A stretch of DNA of 46,962 bases from Desulfosporosinus sp. (GTDB lineage Bacteria > Bacillota > Desulfitobacteriia > Desulfitobacteriales > Desulfitobacteriaceae). Each line of letters opens with the position of its first letter. Within the stretch, counting starts at the first letter, position 1. The stretch is from NCBI GenBank assembly GCA_020692355.1, contig JAIMKP010000022.1, positions 1-46,962 of the forward strand, in the 5' to 3' direction. Shown in pieces: positions 16,129 through 24,856 of this stretch. The translations under genes were made by a program, and so were the position numbers. A model generated the notes under the pieces. It did not search any database, was not told the origin of the DNA, and worked only from the letters and a program-made list of their open reading frames with translations.

Positions 16129-16812
16129 TTACACCTCCAGTAGATAGTCAAAGAGAAGCAAAGGCAAAACGGTAAAAATAACACCATAAACTAATAGGAT
16201 CTTCAGGTAAATATCCGTCCCCCCTGTCATGAGTCCAAAGCTGTCTTTGGTCATCATGACGGCACTGAGCAGCACAGGAATAATCAGCGGGATAATTAGA
16301 ACCGGCAGGATCATTTCTCCCGCTTTGCTCGCTGATGCCAAAGCTGACAAAAAAGTTCCCACAATCATAAAACAGTAAGTTCCTAAAACTAAGGCCAGGA
16401 AAAACCAGCCAGGATAAGGCGGTGCCGGATAGTTAAAGACGATAAAGAACAAGGGGACGGTTACAAGCTCAACAATGGCCATCAGCAACATATTCATCAC
16501 CGTTTTGGCGAGAAAAATCACACTCCGGTCAGAAGGGCAAAGTATTAAACCAGACAAACAGTCATTTTGCTTTTCTGCTGTAAATGATCGGTTAAGACCG
16601 AGAATTCCAGCAAATGTCAGGGTGATCCAGATAATGCCAGGCAAAACCTGACCGGTTAAATCATCCATCAGATCCACAGCAAAACCAAACGAAGCCACCA
16701 CCAACAGAGAAAAAATCAGCATCGAGCTTAGTATTTCCTGACCTCGAAATTCGCTCCTGATCTCCTTCCAAAGTAAAACCCCAAGTTTATCCAGATAAGA
16801 ATTTATACTCAA
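16129..16812 (-). CDS. ccmB: Haem exporter permease CcmB
   Basis: The membrane subunit of the CcmABC complex, with six hydrophobic segments over 227 residues. The N-terminal LLWKEIRSEFRGQE and the FAGILGLNRSFTAEK stretch are typical. It overlaps ccmA by 4 bases, so the two are translationally coupled. Confidence 0.94.
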   Translation of the reverse strand: MSINSYLDKLGVLLWKEIRSEFRGQEILSSMLIFSLLVVASFGFAVDLMDDLTGQVLPGIIWITLTFAGILGLNRSFTAEKQNDCLSGLILCPSDRSVIFLAKTVMNMLLMAIVELVTVPLFFIVFNYPAPPYPGWFFLALVLGTYCFMIVGTFLSALASASKAGEMILPVLIIPLIIPVLLSAVMMTKDSFGLMTGGTDIYLKILLVYGVIFTVLPLLLFDYLLEV

Positions 16813-17525
16813 ATGCCGCCTCCTCCTGCCAGTTTCAGGTAACGGAGGCGAAACTCTTCCCGGCTTAAACTGCGGGGCTTGCAGGAATAAACAATTTTGC
16901 CTCCTACTAAAATTAAGGCTTGATCGCTTTGTTCCAGTCCCTGATCAAAGTCATGGGTAATTAAAAAAACAGTGTGTTTGCTTTGAGACAATTCTTTTAA
17001 GATAGTATTTAAAATCCCTTTAGCCATTTCATCCAGGCCGGTGTAAGGTTCATCAAGCAGCACCAACGAGGGATTATGAATCAGCGCCCGGGCAATGGCC
17101 AGTCGTTGCTGCATACCTCGGGAAAAACCAGCAACTGGTTCATTGGCTACCAGAATTAGCCCCACTTGGTCGAGGATAGTTTCGACCCTTCGGTCTAGAT
17201 CCGACACCTCATACATCCTGCCGTAAAACTCCAAGTTCTCCCTGGCCGTCAACTTACCGTACAGAAAAGAGTTATGGGAGATTACCCCGATCCTGCGCCG
17301 TAAAGCTAGACTGTTTTCCTGGATATCTTGCCCATCAATGATTACTTGACCACTACTCGGTTTGCTCAGCGCAGCCAGGATCTTTAAGGTTGTGCTTTTT
17401 CCCGCTCCGTTCGGGCCGAAACAAGCTACAAACTCCCCCGGGGCAATCTCCATGTCAATTCCTTTTAATATTTGTTTACTGCCAATTTTTTTAGTTAAGC
17501 CCCGAACCCTTAGCAACAGGGTCAC
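16809..17525 (-). CDS. ccmA: Haem exporter ATPase CcmA
   Basis: ABC ATPase of the CcmABC complex; hydrolysis drives release of holo-CcmE. It has Walker A GPNGAGKST, signature FSRGMQQRLAIARAL and Walker B LVLLDEPYTGLDE. The frame starts with GTG at 17525, but that codon lies inside a GGGGGGTGA ribosome site; TTG at 17516 (LRVRGLTKKIG) has normal spacing and is a likely alternative. ccmB follows with a 4-base overlap. Confidence 0.94.
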   Translation of the reverse strand: MTLLLRVRGLTKKIGSKQILKGIDMEIAPGEFVACFGPNGAGKSTTLKILAALSKPSSGQVIIDGQDIQENSLALRRRIGVISHNSFLYGKLTARENLEFYGRMYEVSDLDRRVETILDQVGLILVANEPVAGFSRGMQQRLAIARALIHNPSLVLLDEPYTGLDEMAKGILNTILKELSQSKHTVFLITHDFDQGLEQSDQALILVGGKIVYSCKPRSLSREEFRLRYLKLAGGGGI

Positions 17526-17536
17526 CCCCCGAATAA

Positions 17537-17821
17537 TTAAGTTTGGCCTTCTTTGTCCAAAATTGCCAAAGCAGCTTTGGCATAACTGTTTTTTAAGCTA
17601 TGATAATCTTCTTCAGAAAGTTTTTTCATCTGGTAGTCAAATTCAATCTCACTTAAAGTATTCATGAGCAAATCCTTTTCCCCTGTTTCAGTGGTATAAC
17701 CAGAAGATCCGCCGGAACCTGACCAAGCGGTAGCCTCATAGCCATCATAATTTTTCCGGAGCGGGTGTAGCACCAAAGCTAAAGAAAGAAGAATCAAAAT
17801 AATATTGAGCACCATAGTCAA
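17537..17821 (-). CDS. Small CcmI-like membrane protein
   Basis: A 94-residue protein with an N-terminal transmembrane helix (VLNIILILLSLALVL) and a C-terminal helical segment, SEIEFDYQMKKLSEEDYHSL. That segment resembles the start of CcmI/CycH, where ELEFDY..GKLS..DY is common, but the TPR part of CcmI is absent. It may help present the apocytochrome. It starts with TTG at 17821 (AAGGGGTGG 6 bases before) or ATG at 17815. It lies between ccmH and ccmA. Confidence 0.65.
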   Translation of the reverse strand: MTMVLNIILILLSLALVLHPLRKNYDGYEATAWSGSGGSSGYTTETGEKDLLMNTLSEIEFDYQMKKLSEEDYHSLKNSYAKAALAILDKEGQT

Positions 17822-17850
17822 AAGTTTCCACCCCTTATAGGTAATTTCGC

Positions 17851-18417
17851 TTATAAATACTTTTTCAATTCCTGATCGAGACGCTGGGCTGCTTCAGGAT
17901 TAAGAGAAGTCGCTTCTTCCGGTTCATCACCCTGCCAAGAGGAAGAAACCCATTTTTCCAATCTCAGATAAACCAGTGCTCCGCCTCCCATAAGTGCCAC
18001 AAAAGGCCCCAACCAGGCAACCCAGTTAAACCCCCGTTTCGGCGGCGCCGCCAAAACCTTATCTCCATATACTTCGGCCAGATAAGCATAAGTTTGTTCT
18101 TGAGTTAAGCCGTCTTTAAACATCTTTTCCCGTATAATACCCCTTAGCTTTTCTGCTGCCGGAGTTTCGCAGACTGCCAGGTTCATCATACAACCATCCA
18201 GGACACATACAACCCCTTTTTCGACATCTAAGGGTATTGGTCTGGTTTGCCATTCCTCTTCACCCCTCGCAATCGCTGGGATAAGAAACATAACCAGAAA
18301 TAACAAAAGCATTAAAAGGGTGACTGCTTTCTTTTCTTTAGGTACTTTTATGCCAGGTATTTTGAATCTAATTCGAGCTTGAGTAGCAATTCGCTTTTGC
18401 TTAGCAATTTGTCTCAT
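17851..18417 (-). CDS. ccmH: CcmH-family protein with an atypical CX4C site
   Basis: CcmH normally keeps apocytochrome CXXCH thiols reduced through an LRCxxCQ motif. The 188-residue product has a signal/anchor helix (about 31-50), the CcmH-type helical region (KLRGIIREKMFKDGLTQEQ, AYLAEVYGDKVL) and a second transmembrane helix starting near GFNWVAWLGPF. The cysteine motif is altered: VVCVLDGCMMN, that is C71-x4-C76, with a third Cys at 83 (LAVCET). The DNA confirms it. The ATG overlaps the ccmF stop. Activity as a thiol reductant is plausible but not assured. Confidence 0.85.
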   Translation of the reverse strand: MRQIAKQKRIATQARIRFKIPGIKVPKEKKAVTLLMLLLFLVMFLIPAIARGEEEWQTRPIPLDVEKGVVCVLDGCMMNLAVCETPAAEKLRGIIREKMFKDGLTQEQTYAYLAEVYGDKVLAAPPKRGFNWVAWLGPFVALMGGGALVYLRLEKWVSSSWQGDEPEEATSLNPEAAQRLDQELKKYL

Positions 18418-20438
18418 TAGGCTGTCTCCTTACCTTGAGCATGAATGACTTCAGCCCCATCGCGCAGATAGCGTGCCCCTGTTTGGCTGCCACGCCCGGG
18501 CCAAAGAGCAAAAATGGTGCCAAAAATTATGACATACCCTCCAACCCAGAGCCAGTAAACCAAGGGGTTAACAAAAACTTTAAAAGTCGCTGTACCTTGC
18601 TTATCCCAATCGGCCAGGATAACATAAAGATCCTCTTTCCAAGTGGAACGGAGTCCCACTTCTGTAGCCGGCTGATCAGAGGTCGGGTAGAAGACTTTCT
18701 GGGGCTCCACACTGCCGAGCAAGCGCCTGTTCGCCCGATTATAAACTTTCAAATCGGCATAAACTGCCTCCCGCCCGTTACCAATCACCTTAACATCCAA
18801 TGTCTCATAGGTGAGCTTGTAGGAGCCTATTTCCAGCGACTCTCCCATTTTCAAACTTCGAGTCAGATCGAGATTATAGGTATGAGAACCCGTCACTGCC
18901 ACGAGCATGAGAATCAAACCCAGATGAATGAGATATCCACCATACCGGCGACGGTTGCGCCCCATCAGCTTAAGCCAAGCCAAGGGATAAGATTCTCCTG
19001 TTAAACGATGGCGAACACTCGCACCTCTGATGATCTCCCTGAAAATCGTACTAACCGTAAAGACGGCAATCCCAAAACTGATCAAGGCATAAGGCTTGCG
19101 CATACCCGTTATCACTAAAAACAGAACAGTGATTATAGCCAACCCGGCAGAGGGGAGAAAGTTATCCCTTAAATTATGGCTAGAAGCCTTACGCCAAGCA
19201 ATCAACGGGCAAATCCCCATCAGCAGAAACAAGCCCAGTCCGAGAGGAGTACTCACTGCATTGAAGAAAGGAGCGCCGACCGAAACTTTAACCCCACGCA
19301 CTGCTTCGGAAATCAGCGGGAAAACCGTACCCAAGAAGATGGCAAATGCGATCCCCACGAGCACAAGATTGTTAATTAGAAAGCTGCTCTCCTTGGATAG
19401 AAATGCTTCAAAAGAACGTCCCTGACTCAGGAGTTGCCGACGATCAACAATCAGATAAAAACTCCCTGCCAGCATGAAGAGGGTGAATGCCAGGAAATAC
19501 CACCCGAGTTTGCTATTGCCAAACGCATGAACAGAAGTCAGGACGCCGCTGCGCACCAGAAAAGTTCCAAACAAGGTCAGTATATAAGTCAGGGAAACCA
19601 AGACGACGTTCCAAATTTTGAGCATATTCTTTCGTTCCTGGATCATCACCGAGTGCAGGAATGCTGAAGCTAAGAGCCAGGGCAAAAACGAAGCATTTTC
19701 CACTGGATCCCAACCCCAGTAACCCCCCCATCCCAATTCCATATAAGCCCACTTAGCCCCAAAAAGGTTGCCCAAACTGAGGAAAAGCCAGGTCGTAATC
19801 GTCCAGCGTCGGGTAACTTTAATCCATTCATCCCCAGCCTGACGCATGATTAAAGCGGTCATTCCATAGGCAAAAGGTACGGCAAAACCGACATAACCGA
19901 GATAAGTGGTCAACGGATGGAAAACCATACCTGGATTCTGCAACATAGGGTTCATGCCAGAGCCATTGCTAACAACCCCCCCCGGAAACCAGCCCTCGAC
20001 CCGCTCGAAAGGATTAGCCAGGAAAGCGAGCACAAAAAGAAAGAAAGCAGAATTAAGCAACAGTATCGCGCTGGCATAGGGGGCCATCTGCTTAGCCTTC
20101 CGTGAAAAGGCGACCATAACGGTATACCAGGATAAAAGTATCAGCCAGAGCAACAGAGAACCGGCATTTCCCGACCACCAGGCCGAAAAACGATAAAAGA
20201 GGGGCAAGTCGTTACTGGTATATTCATATACATATTTAATGCTGTACTCTCCACTTATTAAGAAGTAAAGCAACACTGAGGTGGCTAGGGTGCTTAAGAT
20301 AGCAACTGCCAGGGAAGCCCCTTTGGCGCTTTCTAACAGGGCTGGACTTTTGTGTCTAAGAGCGAGGACAAACGCAGCAACACCGTATAAACTTAAAACC
20401 AATGCTAAAACTATTGAAAAGTAACCGACTTCAGCCAT
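18417..20438 (-). CDS. ccmF: Cytochrome c haem lyase CcmF
   Basis: CcmF takes haem from CcmE and joins it to the apocytochrome. The 673-residue membrane protein has the CcmF WWD domain (WGWDPVENASFLPWLLASA), the upstream WSGNAGSLLLWL stretch, FGTFLVRSGVLTSVHAF, and the large C-terminal periplasmic domain before the last helix. Conserved His ligands are seen in HPLTTYLGYVG and HAFGNS. It is full length. Confidence 0.95.
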   Translation of the reverse strand: MAEVGYFSIVLALVLSLYGVAAFVLALRHKSPALLESAKGASLAVAILSTLATSVLLYFLISGEYSIKYVYEYTSNDLPLFYRFSAWWSGNAGSLLLWLILLSWYTVMVAFSRKAKQMAPYASAILLLNSAFFLFVLAFLANPFERVEGWFPGGVVSNGSGMNPMLQNPGMVFHPLTTYLGYVGFAVPFAYGMTALIMRQAGDEWIKVTRRWTITTWLFLSLGNLFGAKWAYMELGWGGYWGWDPVENASFLPWLLASAFLHSVMIQERKNMLKIWNVVLVSLTYILTLFGTFLVRSGVLTSVHAFGNSKLGWYFLAFTLFMLAGSFYLIVDRRQLLSQGRSFEAFLSKESSFLINNLVLVGIAFAIFLGTVFPLISEAVRGVKVSVGAPFFNAVSTPLGLGLFLLMGICPLIAWRKASSHNLRDNFLPSAGLAIITVLFLVITGMRKPYALISFGIAVFTVSTIFREIIRGASVRHRLTGESYPLAWLKLMGRNRRRYGGYLIHLGLILMLVAVTGSHTYNLDLTRSLKMGESLEIGSYKLTYETLDVKVIGNGREAVYADLKVYNRANRRLLGSVEPQKVFYPTSDQPATEVGLRSTWKEDLYVILADWDKQGTATFKVFVNPLVYWLWVGGYVIIFGTIFALWPGRGSQTGARYLRDGAEVIHAQGKETA

Positions 20439-20474
20439 AATTAGGACATCACTCCTCTTGCCTATTTCTAACGC

Positions 20475-20939
20475 CTATTTTTTAAGTCCCAGAGCCTTAA
20501 GAAATCGGCTGATTTTACCATCAGGTTGGGTAAGGTCTGCCTGCTCATATTTGGAGGGACATTTAAGATTGAGGTTTTGGGCATGGAAGGTGCCGTCCGG
20601 ATTAAACTTTCCCTCAACAACCGCCCCTGTTGCTTCCTGGAAATTATCCGGCTTAATATCATTATAGATGACTATCAGTTTCTTATCAGGAGAATCTTCA
20701 TCATAGATCTGGAATTTAAGCACTACCGGTTGGGTTTTCCCGTCAAAGCTAGCATTAGCCACATCAATCTTACCTTCAAGGCGATAGAACTTGCCAAATT
20801 CAATGTTCCCTTGTAACGCTTCACTAACCTTCAGATAATAAGCTGTTGTGGCGTTGCTTAAACCGGCAAAAATCAGATAGAATACGGCCCCCAGAATTAC
20901 CAGCACACCTATAGTCAGTTTAATATTATTGTTTCTCAT
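20475..20939 (-). CDS. ccmE: Haem chaperone CcmE, cysteine (CxxxY) variant
   Basis: CcmE is a membrane-anchored OB-fold protein that carries haem covalently from CcmC to CcmF. The 154-residue product has an N-terminal helix (about 8-26) and an OB domain with GKFYRLEGKI and GAVVEGKFNPDGTFHA. The haem-binding His of the usual HDENY motif is replaced by Cys: LKCPSKYE, C127-x3-Y131. This matches a variant known from archaea, some sulfate reducers and a few other bacteria. GGAGG lies 8 bases before the ATG. Confidence 0.93.
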   Translation of the reverse strand: MRNNNIKLTIGVLVILGAVFYLIFAGLSNATTAYYLKVSEALQGNIEFGKFYRLEGKIDVANASFDGKTQPVVLKFQIYDEDSPDKKLIVIYNDIKPDNFQEATGAVVEGKFNPDGTFHAQNLNLKCPSKYEQADLTQPDGKISRFLKALGLKK

Positions 20940-20995
20940 TTTAGGGCCTCCGTTCAGCGATATACATGACTCGATCGCTTGCGTCCTTATCTTCG

Positions 20996-21799
20996 CTATT
21001 TTTGGCCTCTTTTTTTCTTTAACCCAAAGATAATCCCTAAGACCAGAATGGCTATCAGTAAAAGTACAGGTACCAAGAATTCCGGTTTACTCAGCCAGTT
21101 GCTGCCTTCTGTCGAACTTTGCGGGCCTGCTGTCTGCGTTTTGTCAAAGGATGGTTGATTATCCGCCTTGGTATAACTGACTTTAATGAGCAAGTTATCT
21201 TTAGGAGTCTGTTTTTTATAGTTAAAAGTATAGCGATTTAATCCTTCAGAATCTTTAATAGTCGCAGCTGCCACAGGAATAAAATTGACTTGGGTTGCCG
21301 CTTTTGGTGCGGTGATATTCAGGTCAAGATTATCGATAGCAAACGTCGGCTGAAAGTTGTAATCGAAGTTTTTCTGAGGAGCCACTGAGCCATTGTCATA
21401 ATAGAATTCGAGATAAGTGGGATATTTTTGTCCCGAAGCAACATTCTTGGTCATTTTCCATGAAAGTTTAACCTTGTTATCCCCGATGTCCTGAATCATA
21501 TAGGGCTGGCAGTCGTGGCCTTTCTGGTCATTAATTTCGCAAGCCATACCAATTTCCGCGCCTTTGGGAATTATGAAAGAAACCGGGGTATTTTTGGGGA
21601 TTGTTGCTGTGCCAAGATTAACCAAATCCCCCTGATAAATCACCAGAGTACGAGGATCGTCATACTCAGGCTTCACCTCAATCTGGAAATTAGCTGCTGT
21701 TATTCCGAGATTTTCAGCTAAAGCTAAATCAGGCATTATTGCCACAAACAAAAGGACCATCGTTAGCAAGAAAACCAATTTTGGTAATCGTTTGAACAT
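20996..21799 (-). CDS. Exported membrane-anchored protein of the ccm operon, function unknown
   Basis: No family recognised with certainty. The 267-residue product has a signal peptide (residues 1-28, ending LALA-EN), a beta-rich extracytoplasmic domain, and a C-terminal transmembrane helix (about 239-258) followed by KKKRGQK. The beta domain has two Cys nine residues apart (MACEINDQKGHDCQP). A Ser/Thr/Gln-rich linker precedes the anchor. It lies between blaI and ccmE with 57 bases to ccmE, so it belongs to the ccm operon. It could be a surface-exposed partner that holds apocytochrome or senses redox state. Confidence 0.75.
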   Translation of the reverse strand: MFKRLPKLVFLLTMVLLFVAIMPDLALAENLGITAANFQIEVKPEYDDPRTLVIYQGDLVNLGTATIPKNTPVSFIIPKGAEIGMACEINDQKGHDCQPYMIQDIGDNKVKLSWKMTKNVASGQKYPTYLEFYYDNGSVAPQKNFDYNFQPTFAIDNLDLNITAPKAATQVNFIPVAAATIKDSEGLNRYTFNYKKQTPKDNLLIKVSYTKADNQPSFDKTQTAGPQSSTEGSNWLSKPEFLVPVLLLIAILVLGIIFGLKKKRGQK

Positions 21800-21829
21800 T
21801 TGATTTCTCCTAATTTAATATTTTTCCAA

Positions 21830-22381
21830 TTACTTAACATCCTTTTTCCGTTTGTACTCCACGATTAATTTCTCCAACATCTCTAATTTTGCAGGATCAA
21901 TATCATTAATCTTATCGACAAAATGAGCGAGGGCCGGTTCAGAAAATTCTTCAAATAAGCTGTCAATAACCTTCCCTACTACACGGCGAGAAAATTCATT
22001 TTGACTGACAGCCGGTTCATAGAGATAAGCCCCGCTTTCTTTAATACGGCTGAGCATTTGTTTGGCAGTCAGCCTGCTCATAATTGTCATAACGGTAGTA
22101 TAAGCCAGATTCCGACTATCTCTACGATTAAGTTCTTCAACAATTTCCCGTACAGAAACCATCCCCTTCGTCCAAACCAGTTCCATAATCTCACTTTCCA
22201 AAGGACCAAGCACTTTTTCCAGTCCCTGTTTTTCTGGCTTGTACTCAAGGCTTGATCCCCTCGCCGTTTCATAGCTACATTGACTGTTTTCTGTTTTATT
22301 ATCGATCAATTTGGCTTCTTGGCTATTTGCGCTTGAATGCTCGCTATGGGTTACGCTTTTTTTTCCAGTATGAAATACCAT
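21830..22381 (-). CDS. blaI: BlaI/MecI-family repressor at the head of the ccm operon
   Basis: A winged-helix repressor of the BlaI/MecI/CopY family. The DNA-binding domain starts at LGPLESEIMELVW and includes the recognition helix (AYTTVMTIMSRLTAKQML) and the wing (SGAYLYEP). The C-terminal dimer domain ends KLIVEYKRKKDVK. A 50-residue His/Ser-rich extension precedes the domain (MVFHTGKKSVTHSEHSS), which is unusual; the ATG at 22381 has GAGGTGG 6 bases upstream, supporting the long form. A perfect dyad for such a repressor overlaps the start of its own transcript, so it probably controls the entire ccm operon. Confidence 0.9.
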   Translation of the reverse strand: MVFHTGKKSVTHSEHSSANSQEAKLIDNKTENSQCSYETARGSSLEYKPEKQGLEKVLGPLESEIMELVWTKGMVSVREIVEELNRRDSRNLAYTTVMTIMSRLTAKQMLSRIKESGAYLYEPAVSQNEFSRRVVGKVIDSLFEEFSEPALAHFVDKINDIDPAKLEMLEKLIVEYKRKKDVK

Positions 22382-22420
22382 TGGTCACCACCTCATGTTC
22401 AATTAAATTACATTGCGTAG

Positions 22421-22437
22421 TACTACTTAATGTAGTA
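22421..22437. promoter_or_regulatory. BlaI-type operator
   Basis: TACTAC-N5-GTAGTA, a perfect 6-bp dyad, lies 10 bases downstream of the -10 box of the blaI-ccm promoter. The TACTAC half site is the known BlaI/MecI recognition element. Binding here would block transcription start. Confidence 0.75.
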
Positions 22438-22446
22438 GATATTCAC

Positions 22447-22475
22447 ATTATAATCCCTACTTCCGCCAAATGCAA
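22447..22475 (-). promoter_or_regulatory. Promoter of the blaI-ccm operon
   Basis: On the minus strand TTGCAT (-35, 22475-22470) and a perfect TATAAT (-10, 22452-22447) are 17 bases apart, about 66 bases before the blaI ATG. Confidence 0.75.
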
Positions 22476-22553
22476 ATCATTGATTTCCCTACTCTTCCAA
22501 CAATCTAGTGGCAATCATCCCAGAATACAATTATTTTTTTCAGGAGACACTAA

Positions 22554-23249
22554 TTAAGTCTGACCCGGTTTGAAGAAATATTTATAGGTAGGTCTTCCCA
22601 CTGATCCGTAAAAGACTTTTACGGTAACCTGTCCGCACCGTTCCAGATAATTCAGGTATTTAAGTGCGGTTGCCTGGGAGACTCTTATTTTGATAGCCAC
22701 CTCTTTAGTGGAGAGTGACTGTTTTTCTTTTTTTAGGCATTCCAGAAGGATGTTTAGTGTTTGTTTGTTTATGCCCTTAGGGGTTATGGTGTTCACCCCT
22801 GACTCCTCGTGCTGTTGACTGACCAGAAGGTTATCGAAATCTTCCTGGCTGATGACGTTTTTCTGATTCAAGCTCAACCAGCGCTTGCGGTATGACATGA
22901 AAGACTTGTTGAAGCGGTCAAAATCAAATGGTTTAATCAGGTAATCGGTGACCCCATGGCGAAGAGCTTCTGTAATACTGGCTGTATCCTGGGCGGCAGT
23001 AATGATAATCACGTCTAATTTAAGATCCCGTTGACGGATTTGCTTTAGTAACTCGATGCCGCTGAAATCAGGCAGATAAACATCAATAAGAACCAGATCC
23101 GGGCATAGAGCTGTTATGGATTCAAGCGCCTCTCCTGCTGTCTTGGCCGTGCCGATAACCTGGAAGTCCGGAGTTTGTTCGGCAAAACGCTGATTAATTT
23201 TCAGTACCATTGGATCATCTTCTACAATAAAAACATTAATTTTTTTCAT
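22554..23249 (-). CDS. CitB/DcuR-type response regulator
   Basis: A two-component response regulator of 231 residues. The receiver domain (1-120) has the acidic pair EDD, the phospho-acceptor Asp in LVLIDVYLPD, Thr in IIITAAQD and Lys in YLIKPFDFDRF. A linker leads to a C-terminal helix-turn-helix (LSTKEVAIKIRVSQATALKY) like those of CitB/DcuR regulators. I use the ATG at 23249, since the GTG at 23264 overlaps the AAGGTGGG site. The ATG overlaps the kinase stop as ATGA. The likely target is the divergent molybdoenzyme operon. Confidence 0.9.
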   Translation of the reverse strand: MKKINVFIVEDDPMVLKINQRFAEQTPDFQVIGTAKTAGEALESITALCPDLVLIDVYLPDFSGIELLKQIRQRDLKLDVIIITAAQDTASITEALRHGVTDYLIKPFDFDRFNKSFMSYRKRWLSLNQKNVISQEDFDNLLVSQQHEESGVNTITPKGINKQTLNILLECLKKEKQSLSTKEVAIKIRVSQATALKYLNYLERCGQVTVKVFYGSVGRPTYKYFFKPGQT

Positions 23250-24856
23250 AACTTTTTTTCCCACCTTAATAAGTTTAAAGGTATTTGGACTTCAAAGCTA
23301 GTCCCTTGGTTTTCTGTTGAGTGGACCTCTATCCGCCCGTATGCTTTAGCTATTTCCTTATGCATAAGGTAAAGACCGATACCGCGATCAAGCCCTTTAC
23401 TACTCGTACCTTTAGAAAAGATATTCTGGCGGATCTGAGGCGGAATGCCAGGACCATTATCTGATACCAAAATACGGATTTCCTTATTTGCTTCCTGAAT
23501 GGATATATAAACCTTTCCTCCTCCAGCATTGGTATCGGCGATAGCTTCAATGGCATTTTCGAGTAAGTTTCCTAAAACACAAACCAGTGCGTTACTATCA
23601 AAATGACGTGGTAAAGAAGATAGATGAGTTTGAGGGTCGATGGTAATAGTTACCCCCCGTTCCTCAGCCTCACTGATTTTACCCAGTAGAAGCCCTACTA
23701 CAGCAGGGTCATGAATTTGCCGTGGCAGCAAGGTTAGCAGTTCCTGCTGTTTTTTGGTGGCCTGACAGATGTATTCAACGGCTTCTTGGTAAGATCTAAT
23801 CTGGATAAGCCCGGAAATGGTATGTAATTTATTCATAAATTCATGTCTTTGTGCCCGTAACGCTTCTACAAATTTTTTCACCCCGGTCAATTCCTCAGCC
23901 AGTCGGGAGATCTCTGTCTTATCCCTGAAAGTAGCAATGGCTCCCTCGACTTTCCCATTGATGATAATGGGAACCACGTTAGCCACGATTATGGCTTCAT
24001 CCAATATGTATTCACGGTTGTATTCTGCTTGTCCAGTTTGTAATACTTCTGTAAGACAAATCAAAGGATTTGTTTCCTGAATGGGCTTGTTGATTGCTCC
24101 TGCTGTTATCCCCAATAGTTTTTGAGCCCCTTCGTTAAAAAAAGAAATCCTTTCGTACTGGTCGATGGCAATGATCCCTTCTTTGATGGATTGGAGCATG
24201 GCCTCTCGCTGTTGGAGTAAAGTTGCGATGTCCTTTGGTTCAAGGCCATGAATTGCTGCTTTAATGTTCCTGGATAACAATACGGCTCCAATAAAGCCCA
24301 GGGACAAAGCGACCAATAAGGCTAGGTTAACGGCAAACCGGACGTGATCAAACCCCAAGGCGATGGTATCTACTAGCATTCCTACTACAGCTACCCCTAT
24401 TTGCCTCCCATTCCCATCAAAAATAGGAGCCAGCCCGCGTATGGAGGGACCGCGAGCACAGAAAGCACGAGAAACATATGACTCTCCGTGTAGTGCCTTC
24501 TCTTCATCGCCGACAGTATAAAGGGTATCAATCATTTCCGGGATAGGATGGGAGAGGCGAATACCATCCATATTGATAATTACGACCAGATCGGCTCCCG
24601 TGAGACGGCGGATTTTCTCTGCAACTGGTTGGACTGTGTGTAACGGATCGTTCCTGCTAATGGCGGTCTTGATTTCCGGCATGGTGGCTACCAGTTTGGC
24701 CAGATTAAGCATGTGGTCACCCACATCTGTTTGCATATTGGTAGATAGGATTTCTACACTCCTCAAACCGACCACCGACACAGAGAGGATAACAATGGCC
24801 GTAACCAGAACAGTGATCTTAAAACTCAAAGGGATTGATTGTAAACGAGTCAACAC
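23246..24856 (-). CDS. CitA/DcuS-type sensor histidine kinase
   Basis: A membrane sensor of 536 residues. It has a first helix (about 12-31), an extracytoplasmic sensor domain of the CitA/DcuS PAS-like fold (about 35-175, with LSHPIPEMIDTLYTVGDEE and a FCARGPSIRGLAPIF stretch), and a second helix (about 177-198). A cytoplasmic PAS domain follows (about 215-315), then the phospho-acceptor QRHEFMNKLHTISGLI (about 345). The ATPase domain has NLLENAIEA, DNGPGIPP and GIGLYLMHK. It starts with GTG; AGGAGG is 9 bases upstream. Family members sense small carboxylates, but the ligand cannot be read from sequence. Confidence 0.92.
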   Translation of the reverse strand: MLTRLQSIPLSFKITVLVTAIVILSVSVVGLRSVEILSTNMQTDVGDHMLNLAKLVATMPEIKTAISRNDPLHTVQPVAEKIRRLTGADLVVIINMDGIRLSHPIPEMIDTLYTVGDEEKALHGESYVSRAFCARGPSIRGLAPIFDGNGRQIGVAVVGMLVDTIALGFDHVRFAVNLALLVALSLGFIGAVLLSRNIKAAIHGLEPKDIATLLQQREAMLQSIKEGIIAIDQYERISFFNEGAQKLLGITAGAINKPIQETNPLICLTEVLQTGQAEYNREYILDEAIIVANVVPIIINGKVEGAIATFRDKTEISRLAEELTGVKKFVEALRAQRHEFMNKLHTISGLIQIRSYQEAVEYICQATKKQQELLTLLPRQIHDPAVVGLLLGKISEAEERGVTITIDPQTHLSSLPRHFDSNALVCVLGNLLENAIEAIADTNAGGGKVYISIQEANKEIRILVSDNGPGIPPQIRQNIFSKGTSSKGLDRGIGLYLMHKEIAKAYGRIEVHSTENQGTSFEVQIPLNLLRWEKKL

